From CAYQFQ01 sp964539415 (GTDB lineage Bacteria; Patescibacteriota; Minisyncoccia; Phycocordibacterales; GWA1-40-21): DNA of 8,664 nt. The translations under genes and the position numbers were made by a program. The notes below the pieces were generated by a model. The model did no database searches, had not been told where the DNA came from, and saw nothing but the letters and a program-made list of their open reading frames with translations. Position 1 is the stretch's first letter. Each line of letters begins with the position of its first letter. Positions 1 through 5,024 of this stretch are shown piece after piece. The DNA is taken from NCBI GenBank assembly GCA_964539415.1, contig CAZIID010000022.1, positions 1-8,664 of the forward strand. The letters run 5' to 3'.

Positions 1-28
1 ACACAAATATAATAAAGAAAAAAGAAAA

Positions 29-55
29 GGCGCGTTGGATAAAATCCAACGCGCC
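29..55 (-). terminator. Rho-independent terminator of the REC-radical SAM gene
   Basis: A perfect 12-bp GC-rich stem, GGCGCGTTGGAT pairing with ATCCAACGCGCC, closes a 3-nt AAA loop. Read on the minus strand it starts 10 bases after the stop codon at 66-68 and is followed by a T-rich run (complement of 12-28). This is the expected arrangement for an intrinsic terminator of the minus-strand gene. The A-run on the other side is weaker, so action on the plus strand is less likely. Confidence 0.93.
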
Positions 56-65
56 GCAAAACACT

Positions 66-1502
66 TCAAACCCTTCCATTAATAATGAAGCTAGCCTCTG
101 TTCTCCCACAACCGGAATTTTCTCCGTCTCCTGATCCAAAAATAATTCTATCTCTAACACGATCAGGATCAATTCCAGCATCAACAACCATCTTGTGGAA
201 AGTAGCAACTTCTTCATTTGTAATATCAGGAACCCCATTCAGACTTCCTGGACAACCTGCCATCAGTTTAATCTTGAAAGGCTGATTTTTGAAAAATGAT
301 GCAATTTTATCTGCATCTTCTTCCTTGTTATTTATACCCTTGAACAAAGCAAATGATGCCGTCACCATTTTTCCAGTCCTGTCAGAAATCCGTGCATACA
401 GATCACGCATATTCTTCAAAGATTGTCCTTTAGTTCCAGGCATAAACAAATCTCTCTTACGAAGATTCAGAAAATTCACACTCCAATAATGTGTAACTCT
501 TGGAAGGTACGTATACCGATCAAGATACACTTGAAGTTGTCTTTCTGAACCTACAGAAGTCATAATAAAAGAGACTTGAGGTTTTTCAATCTTCGCCAAC
601 TGCTTTATAACCAAAACGCAATTGTGGAGATTGTAAACCAACCCGTCACCAGCTCCTGTAAAATTCACAGTCAAACCAACTTTGCTATCAAATCCAAAAA
701 GATTTCTCAATCTTTGACCTGTTGTCATTGATTGATAGACCTGAGACATCATTTCTCCTGCTGTAAGTCGCCTAACAAAGCGCATGGAGTGACCATTCTT
801 ATCTTTCTGTGTTCGCCAATTAATGCAAAACAAGCATCCAACTGGACAACCCAATGTAGTTTGTACACCACAAGGAATAGAATTATCTCCAGGATGTTCA
901 GGATAAATTACCGAATTCACCCAACGTCGATCAATAGCGGAGGAAGTTATTTTTTCAACTTGTTTTTCCTGTCCGCCAATAAACACGTGAGTGAAAGGCT
1001 TCAGGTCATTGATCCCAAACATATCTTTGGTTGCAATCCACTTGTTGATTCGAACATCAAGCGGATCTGTGACTTTTCTTTTCGGCTCTATCAAACCACC
1101 AACTGTTTCTGTGAGAGTTTGACGTTCCATATTACTGATGGATGTTGGTAGTGAGTTTGCACCCTTAACCAAAATCCCATCTGGCTGAAAAGAAAGTATT
1201 GCTGCTCTGTCATAATTTGCTGTGACAATGACGACATTGATATCAACAACAATATCCATCAACCGTCTTGCAAATTCGGAACCAGAGTCACCTCCAACAT
1301 TGAGTTCAACAAGAGCGACACTAAACCGCTCACCATTTTTGAGAGACTCAAGAACAAGATCATTTGCTTCAGAAATACTCTGAGCACAAATAACCTCGTA
1401 ACTGTTCATGGAAAAATCAAGGGCAGAATGCATAGCTACAACATCAGCTGAGCTATCATCCACAACCAAGATTCTCGGCTTGAGAATATTTTTAGAGCTC
1501 AT
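66..1502 (-). CDS. Receiver-domain / RlmN-Cfr-like radical SAM fusion protein
   Basis: 478 residues, predicted cytoplasmic. Residues 9-125 form a response-regulator receiver-like fold: acidic pair D15-D16, Thr94 and Lys113 are present, but the phosphorylation position is Glu66 (VALVELN; codon GAA at 1305-1307). Residues about 180-478 resemble the RlmN/Cfr radical SAM family: a preceding VNSVIYPE strand, Cys211, the 4Fe-4S motif C219-x3-C223-x2-C226, a GAGDG loop at 283-287 where RlmN has a GEP motif, a GINNKEEDA segment near 389-397, and a late Cys465 (SGCGRTE). Cys211 and Cys465 occupy the places of the two accessory cysteines of RlmN (Cys118 and Cys355 in E. coli). RlmN methylates C2 of adenosine in 23S rRNA and tRNA; here the usual N-terminal RNA-binding domain is not recognisable, so the substrate is unknown. 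The start is supported by AAAGAGGTG five bases upstream. It lies 142 bp after the histidine kinase gene and has its own promoter. Radical SAM assignment is firm; methyltransferase activity is inference. Confidence 0.88.
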   Translation of the reverse strand: MSSKNILKPRILVVDDSSADVVAMHSALDFSMNSYEVICAQSISEANDLVLESLKNGERFSVALVELNVGGDSGSEFARRLMDIVVDINVVIVTANYDRAAILSFQPDGILVKGANSLPTSISNMERQTLTETVGGLIEPKRKVTDPLDVRINKWIATKDMFGINDLKPFTHVFIGGQEKQVEKITSSAIDRRWVNSVIYPEHPGDNSIPCGVQTTLGCPVGCLFCINWRTQKDKNGHSMRFVRRLTAGEMMSQVYQSMTTGQRLRNLFGFDSKVGLTVNFTGAGDGLVYNLHNCVLVIKQLAKIEKPQVSFIMTSVGSERQLQVYLDRYTYLPRVTHYWSVNFLNLRKRDLFMPGTKGQSLKNMRDLYARISDRTGKMVTASFALFKGINNKEEDADKIASFFKNQPFKIKLMAGCPGSLNGVPDITNEEVATFHKMVVDAGIDPDRVRDRIIFGSGDGENSGCGRTEASFIINGRV

Positions 1503-1506
1503 TATT

Positions 1507-1515
1507 CACCTCTTT
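1507..1515 (-). promoter_or_regulatory. Shine-Dalgarno site of the REC-radical SAM gene
   Basis: Minus-strand AAAGAGGTG followed by AATA and the ATG at 1502. It differs from the ideal AAGGAGGTG at one base and fixes the start codon. It is the only strong ribosome binding site in the window; the three other visible starts lack one. Confidence 0.85.
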
Positions 1516-1540
1516 GTTCAAGATTTTGACAACGAACCAA

Positions 1541-1564
1541 AATTGAGACAACTCTGTCTCAATT
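1541..1564 (-). promoter_or_regulatory. Perfect inverted repeat / leader hairpin of the REC-radical SAM gene
   Basis: Two exact 10-bp arms, AATTGAGACA and TGTCTCAATT, flank a 4-base centre. The element lies between the predicted transcription start (about 1573) and the Shine-Dalgarno site at 1507-1515. It could be an RNA stem-loop in the leader, an operator bound by a dimeric regulator, or a weak attenuator: on the minus strand the right arm runs into TTTT, but the stem is AT-rich. Its position suggests control of this gene; mechanism is inference. Confidence 0.65.
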
Positions 1565-1579
1565 AATTTCCTACCTATA

Positions 1580-1607
1580 ATTATACAGGAGATTATAGAA
1601 AAGTCAA
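1580..1607 (-). promoter_or_regulatory. Sigma-70-type promoter for the REC-radical SAM gene
   Basis: Minus strand: -35 TTGACT (1602-1607), 16-bp spacer, perfect -10 TATAAT (1580-1585). Predicted start near 1573, giving a leader of about 70 nt that contains the 1541-1564 hairpin. A second TATAAT at 1592-1597 lacks a good -35. The gene can therefore be expressed apart from the kinase gene upstream. Confidence 0.72.
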
Positions 1608-1618
1608 TAGGTAAAGGT

Positions 1619-1632
1619 AATGTGCACACATT
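1619..1632. repeat. Short inverted repeat just after the kinase stop codon
   Basis: AATGTG and CACATT arms separated by CA. It lies between the stop of the kinase gene (1645) and the -35 of the next promoter (1602-1607). It has no T-run, so it is not a convincing terminator; it could be an operator for the downstream promoter. Low certainty. Confidence 0.3.
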
Positions 1633-1644
1633 TGGCACTTTTAC

Positions 1645-2856
1645 TTACTTGGTTAAATTGTGAGGTAAAATAACGGTAAAAATTGAACCCTCCCCTACTT
1701 TACTTTCAACTGTAATCTTACCTCCGTGGTTTTCTACAATATGTTTACAGATAGCAAGTCCCAAGCCAGAACCGCCTTCTTTTCTCGTTCTTGATTTATC
1801 TACTCTATAAAAACGTTCAAAAATATTTGGAAGTTCCTTTTCAGGTATTCCGATTCCACTATCTTGAACTTTTAAAAGTGCTCTTTCATTTTTTAACTCC
1901 GTTGATACCTTTATCCAGCCGCCCTTTTTATTATACTTAATAGCATTTCTTATTAAGTTCATAAGTAATTTTTCAATCTCATCTTTGTCTGCAACTATAC
2001 TTACAGGTGATGAAGATTTTTTATATTCAATTTTTATTTCTTTTTCATCTGCAATGATAGACATTTCTTTACAAATTGAAGAAGCAATAATATCTAAATC
2101 AACTTCTTTATGGTGTGATCTAGAATCAAGAGAATCACTTTTTGTTAACAAAGAAAGATCCGTTAACATTGTGGCCACTCTTTTTATTTCTGTAACTATA
2201 TTATTATATAAATCTAGATTCTCTTTTTTTATATCTCCAGACTTAGATATGAGTTCCAAACTACACTGCATAATGGTAAGTGAAGTTCTAAACTCGTGTG
2301 AAATATCAGCCATAAAAATAGATTTAAGTTCTAGCACCTTACTTAATTCTTTGTTTACATTGTCTAAAGCTTCAGTTCTTTGTTTTACTTTTTCCTCAAG
2401 ATCTTCGTTTAATTTCAATAATTCATTTTTATAAACAACAGCTTCAGTATTGTCTGATGCCATAGAAACTGCTCCTATTATATTGCCCTCTGTATTTTTG
2501 ATTGGAACTGCTAATATATTAAGATACTCTTCTTTTCCATCACTAGTTCTTTCATAACAATGATCTTTTTTTATTATAGTTCCATTTGTTAATAATTTTT
2601 TATAATCATCAACAAGATTTTCTCTAATAAAAAATTCATCTTTAAAAACGTTATGTTCACTATGATTATTTTTTCCTGAAAAATTTTTAAAAAATTTGTT
2701 TGTAGATGTTATATTACCATCTTTATCAATAGTAATAATACTAACAGGAATGTTGTCTAGAATAACTTGATTGTATTTATCAGAAACTCTTCTTCCTCTT
2801 CCTGGAATTCTTCTTTCTTCTGTTTGTAGATTATTGTTTTTTGGCTCAACAGTCAT
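1645..2856 (-). CDS. Soluble PAS-domain sensor histidine kinase
   Basis: 403 residues with no membrane segment, so a cytoplasmic sensor. Order: Arg-rich N-terminus (RRIPGRGRR, 15-23), PAS domain about 27-135, charged coiled coil about 140-178, HisKA dimerisation/phosphoacceptor helix with His187 (SHEFRTSLT; the usual Pro after Thr is Ser192), and a HATPase_c domain with N-box Asn300/Asn304, G1 DSGIGIP at 332-338, F-box ERFYR at 347-351, and G2 GGSGLGL at 361-367. All residues expected for ATP binding and autophosphorylation are present. The PAS ligand is unknown. No ordinary response regulator is in the window; the next gene carries a receiver-like domain without the Asp, so this may be an orphan kinase. 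The ATG at 2856 has no Shine-Dalgarno, and a strong promoter points to leaderless transcription. Hand-counted lines give about 25-27% G+C, lower than both flanking genes. Confidence 0.93.
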   Translation of the reverse strand: MTVEPKNNNLQTEERRIPGRGRRVSDKYNQVILDNIPVSIITIDKDGNITSTNKFFKNFSGKNNHSEHNVFKDEFFIRENLVDDYKKLLTNGTIIKKDHCYERTSDGKEEYLNILAVPIKNTEGNIIGAVSMASDNTEAVVYKNELLKLNEDLEEKVKQRTEALDNVNKELSKVLELKSIFMADISHEFRTSLTIMQCSLELISKSGDIKKENLDLYNNIVTEIKRVATMLTDLSLLTKSDSLDSRSHHKEVDLDIIASSICKEMSIIADEKEIKIEYKKSSSPVSIVADKDEIEKLLMNLIRNAIKYNKKGGWIKVSTELKNERALLKVQDSGIGIPEKELPNIFERFYRVDKSRTRKEGGSGLGLAICKHIVENHGGKITVESKVGEGSIFTVILPHNLTK

Positions 2857-2862
2857 ACATAT

Positions 2863-2891
2863 ATTATATAATAGTATGTGTTACAAATCAA
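2863..2891 (-). promoter_or_regulatory. Sigma-70-type promoter of the histidine kinase gene (predicted leaderless)
   Basis: Minus strand: -35 TTGATT (2886-2891), 17-bp spacer, perfect -10 TATAAT (2863-2868). Seven bases past the -10 is position 2856, the A of the kinase ATG, and no Shine-Dalgarno occurs between. The promoter directly follows the terminator of the preceding gene. Confidence 0.7.
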
Positions 2892-2909
2892 GTGGTATAA
2901 CCAGCCAAC

Positions 2910-2939
2910 AAAAAAGCCCCCAATAATGAGGACTTTTTT
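2910..2939 (-). terminator. Rho-independent terminator of the secreted lectin-like gene
   Basis: On the minus strand AAAAAAGTCCTC pairs with GGGGGCTTTTTT over 12 bp (two G-U pairs) around a 6-nt loop, and the 3' arm ends in a T-run. On the plus strand the same element has two C-A mismatches, so it is built for the minus strand. It lies 55 bases after the stop codon at 2994 and separates that gene from the kinase promoter. Confidence 0.88.
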
Positions 2940-2952
2940 GTTTTTTTGGCAC

Positions 2953-2969
2953 ATATCTAGACAAGATAT
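2953..2969. repeat. Small inverted repeat in the 3' region of the lectin-like gene
   Basis: ATATCT and AGATAT arms with a 5-base centre, between the stop codon at 2994 and the terminator at 2910-2939. Too AT-rich and short to assign a role; it may only add structure to the mRNA 3' end. Confidence 0.25.
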
Positions 2970-2993
2970 AAGCCTTAGATTTTTCTACTTAGA

Positions 2994-4688
2994 TTAGTTA
3001 GTATTTAATACAGTATTAGGATTAATTTCTCTAACACTCATATCTTTATATACTAATCCATTTGTACCAACGTCATCAGTTCTAAAATAAACTGTTGCGT
3101 TTGGCTTACCAGATTCTGAACCTGGTCTTGAATTACTATTTGTAAGTCTCATAGCAGGATCTATTCCAGAAGCTGATGGTTTACCACCGACTCCAAAGTT
3201 AGAACCTGTATCTATAAGTTCATTAACTTTCTTCCAGTCTCCACCATTTAGGCCATCGGTCATATCCATCCACAATTCAAGCTTTACATTTCCATTTGGA
3301 AGATCATAAACAACATATTTATAACCTATCCAAGTATTGTAAGGCATACCACCTGACCAGATGGTTTTGTTTGAAACTGCAACAGAGTTTGGATGACTTG
3401 TTTCTTTTTCAAAGTCTATATGTCCGTCATATCTAATTCTCGCACCGATACCTCTTGTATCTCCAAGATTAGATGTTTCTGAACCACCGACTGTTCCGTG
3501 GTTCGTTCTTGCAATACCTACTATACCTCCCCAATCAGTACCTGAGTCAGATACTCTTTTTGCGTAGACGGTCATTTCCACATTACCCCAAGGGATAACG
3601 TGTGCTGGGTCATGAACGTACATTCTAGGAACTGAACCAGTAATTGATAACTGTCCATTTCCATCTACTTTATAAGTTGCATCTCCGTGGTCTGCATCAA
3701 ACCATGGATCCTTAGGGTCTACACCTGTAAAGGTTCTTGCAATTCCATTTGTCCATGTTGAGAACCATTCTGTTCCATTAGTTACGGTTGCATATAATTT
3801 ATCAACACCGAACTTGTCTTTTGAAGAAGTTGTAGTTGGTGGAGTTACAGGCGGTGTAACTGGTGGTGTAACAGGTGGAGTAACTGGAGGAGTAACAACA
3901 TCTGATACTACTTTAAAAGTAGTCGCGCTGTTTGTCCAAAAAGGATTTGAAACCCAGTTGGTTGTAAACACTCCGGCTTTAACATAGTAATCTCCTATTG
4001 TAGTTGGTGTAAAAGCAACATTGTAGTTACCACTTTGAGTTGAAGAAATATTTTGACCAGTAAATGTCTGGTAAAATAATCTTGCTGTACTCTTAGTAGA
4101 GAACACCTCTACTTGAACAATACCATTTTGAATTCCACTTCCAGTATTTGTCACCTTTAAATTAATTGTTGCAGGTTTTGAAACAATCGGTGATGTTGGG
4201 CTAATAGTAGTTGATACTGAATAGGAGCCAACGGCTACAGGCGCAGGAGCATTTACAACTGTAAATCCAAGAGCTTTACTTGTCCAAAAAGGATTTGAAA
4301 CCCAGTTGGTTGTAAACACTCCGGCTTTAACATAGTAATCTCCTATTGTAGTTGGTGTAAAAGCAACATTGTAGTTACCACTTTGAGTTGAAGAAATATT
4401 TTGACCAGTAAATGTCTGGTAAAATAATCTTGCTGTACTCTTAGTAGAGAACACCTCTACTTGAACAATACCATTTTGAATTCCACTTCCAGTATTTGTC
4501 ACCTTTAAATTAATTGTTGCAGGTTTTGAAACAATCGGTGATGTTGGGCTAATAGTAGTTGATACTGAGTAAGAGCTAGTTGTAACAACTTGAGCTTGTG
4601 CGAATTGAACTGCGTTTCCGACAAATGTAGTAAGAATGATACTCATTCCTACCAATGTCGCGAAGAACATTCGTAATTTATTTTTCAT
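2994..4688 (-). CDS. Secreted protein: duplicated Ig-like modules plus ConA-like (lectin/glucanase-type) domain
   Basis: 564 residues. A Sec signal peptide covers about 1-32 (Lys/Arg start, hydrophobic 8-29, AQA-type cleavage site). Two Ig/CARDB-like beta-sandwich modules follow, at about 39-136 and 155-252, identical over roughly 96 residues; they are encoded by 289-bp perfect repeats. Residues 264-284 are a (VTPP)5 linker. Residues about 291-555 form an all-beta domain rich in Gly, Asp and Trp (DPWFDADHGDATY; DTRGIGARIRYDGHIDFEKE; KLELWMDMTDG) that I read as a concanavalin A-like lectin/glucanase or polysaccharide-lyase-like fold. No catalytic set is recognisable, so glycan binding is as likely as cleavage. 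There is no sortase motif or C-terminal membrane anchor, so the protein is probably released or held by its modules. The start has no Shine-Dalgarno but a well-placed signal peptide supports it. Neighbouring deacetylases suggest a shared surface or extracellular glycan role (inference). Confidence 0.82.
   Translation of the reverse strand: MKNKLRMFFATLVGMSIILTTFVGNAVQFAQAQVVTTSSYSVSTTISPTSPIVSKPATINLKVTNTGSGIQNGIVQVEVFSTKSTARLFYQTFTGQNISSTQSGNYNVAFTPTTIGDYYVKAGVFTTNWVSNPFWTSKALGFTVVNAPAPVAVGSYSVSTTISPTSPIVSKPATINLKVTNTGSGIQNGIVQVEVFSTKSTARLFYQTFTGQNISSTQSGNYNVAFTPTTIGDYYVKAGVFTTNWVSNPFWTNSATTFKVVSDVVTPPVTPPVTPPVTPPVTPPTTTSSKDKFGVDKLYATVTNGTEWFSTWTNGIARTFTGVDPKDPWFDADHGDATYKVDGNGQLSITGSVPRMYVHDPAHVIPWGNVEMTVYAKRVSDSGTDWGGIVGIARTNHGTVGGSETSNLGDTRGIGARIRYDGHIDFEKETSHPNSVAVSNKTIWSGGMPYNTWIGYKYVVYDLPNGNVKLELWMDMTDGLNGGDWKKVNELIDTGSNFGVGGKPSASGIDPAMRLTNSNSRPGSESGKPNATVYFRTDDVGTNGLVYKDMSVREINPNTVLNTN
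3838..3897 (-). repeat. Five 12-bp tandem units encoding the VTPP linker
   Basis: Five consecutive 12-bp units of the form GGNGGNGTNACN (plus strand), each encoding Val-Thr-Pro-Pro on the minus strand. Units differ only at wobble positions. Unit gain or loss would keep the frame and change only linker length between the Ig-like modules and the ConA-like domain. Confidence 0.9.
3932..4220 (-). repeat. Perfect 289-bp direct repeat, copy 2 in reading order
   Basis: Identical base for base, as read by eye, to 4280-4568 with a 348-bp period. It encodes the second Ig-like module. Identity including wobble positions points to very recent duplication or ongoing conversion; the flanks diverge at once on both sides. 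Confidence 0.93.
4280..4568 (-). repeat. Perfect 289-bp direct repeat, copy 1 in reading order
   Basis: Partner of 3932-4220; encodes the first Ig-like module. The 59-bp spacer between copies encodes an inter-module Ala/Pro-rich segment (near APAPVAVG). Confidence 0.93.
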
Positions 4689-4704
4689 AATTTTTAATAA
4701 GGTT

Positions 4705-4732
4705 ATTCTGATAATCCTAGTAATTCTGATAA
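4705..4732 (-). repeat. Paired 10-bp direct repeats before the lectin-like gene
   Basis: ATTCTGATAA occurs at 4705-4714 and again at 4723-4732 (plus strand), an 18-bp period, ending 17 bp from the ATG. Such spacing can reflect a regulator binding as a direct-repeat dimer, or chance in AT-rich DNA. Confidence 0.4.
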
Positions 4733-4756
4733 AAAAGGAGCGTTTTTATGGCGCTT
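4731..4756. terminator. Weak hairpin with T-run upstream of the lectin-like gene
   Basis: Plus strand GGAGCG and CGCTTC arms flank a 9-nt loop, with A6 on the left and TTT on the right. On the minus strand AGCG/CGCT plus one outer pair around a mismatch is followed by T6, and GATAAA/TTTATC can extend it. It may stop read-through from the deacetylase gene or act as a leader attenuator. Stability is marginal. Confidence 0.35.
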
Positions 4757-4860
4757 CTTTATCTGTTACTTTTTGTAACGACTCAGCAAGTTTAACAGCG
4801 GATGAAAGCCAGTCAAGGAAGGAAAATTTTAATCTGAAATTAATACAAAAACGACCCTTT

Positions 4861-4890
4861 ATTATAGGGTTATTTGACAATATATATAAA
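4861..4890 (-). promoter_or_regulatory. Candidate promoter for the lectin-like gene
   Basis: Minus strand -10 TATAAT (4861-4866) with a weak -35 TTTATA (4885-4890) at 18 bp. It would give a leader of about 165 nt carrying the hairpins described for this gap. The -10 also lies in an ACCCT/AGGGT inverted repeat (4854-4870). In such AT-rich DNA a chance match is quite possible. Confidence 0.28.
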
Positions 4891-4954
4891 AGCTAGTGTC
4901 ATTTAATGCTCCAGCATAGCCATATTTTTATCATAATATAAAAAATACCCATAT

Positions 4955-4991
4955 AAAATACCATTAATGAGGTATTCATTAATGGTATTTT
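4955..4991 (-). terminator. Long AT-rich terminator hairpin of the deacetylase gene
   Basis: Perfect 16-bp arms, AAAATACCATTAATGA and TCATTAATGGTATTTT, around GGTAT. On the minus strand it lies 33 bases past the stop codon at 5025 and is followed by further T-rich sequence (complement of 4941-4954). The stem is low in G+C but long and exact. It is also nearly symmetric, so it could work on either strand; no plus-strand gene is present. Confidence 0.72.
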
Positions 4992-5024
4992 TGAAGAAAA
5001 AATTTTATGAAATATCTCTTAAGG

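Larger units (their letters stand above)
4689..4954. other. Intergenic leader region upstream of the lectin-like gene; no convincing gene
   Basis: This is most of the 336-bp gap between coding sequences; the rest (4955-5024) is the terminator of the upstream gene. It holds several small elements on the minus strand: a weak promoter candidate (4861-4890), GTTAC/GTAAC arms at 4765-4779, a hairpin with T-run at 4731-4756, and two copies of a 10-base direct repeat close to the ATG. A minus-strand open stretch ending at a TAA near 4743 has no proper start or ribosome site, and a plus-strand open frame overlapping here has no supporting signals. I do not match it to any known riboswitch. Confidence 0.5.

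Noticed and set aside
732..1151. Plus-strand open frame of 139 codons opposite the radical SAM gene
   Set aside because: It lies wholly antisense to a gene with clear conserved motifs, has no ribosome site and no recognisable domain.
66..1502. Calling the fusion gene rlmN or cfr
   Set aside because: The N-terminal domain, the GAGDG loop and the unusual spacing differ from both; only family-level similarity is supported.
1985..2434. Plus-strand open frame of 149 codons opposite the histidine kinase gene
   Set aside because: Low-complexity product, antisense to the conserved HisKA/HATPase region; a shadow of the real gene.
3932..4568. The repeats as a mobile element or CRISPR-like array
   Set aside because: They are in frame, encode protein modules, and have no spacers, terminal inverted repeats or target duplication.
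4743..4893. Minus-strand open stretch of about 50 codons ending in ...KVTDKEAP and a TAA inside the hairpin
   Set aside because: The last 20 or so residues look plausible, but there is no ATG/GTG, no ribosome site, and the upstream part is AT-driven. It could be a gene remnant; not supportable as a gene.
4636..4896. Plus-strand open frame of 86 codons over the lectin-like gene start and the gap
   Set aside because: It overlaps the signal-peptide region in antisense, has no Shine-Dalgarno or promoter, and its product shows no domain.
4874..4902. Plus-strand TTGACA at 4874-4879 as a promoter
   Set aside because: No acceptable -10 at 16-18 bp spacing and no plus-strand gene downstream.
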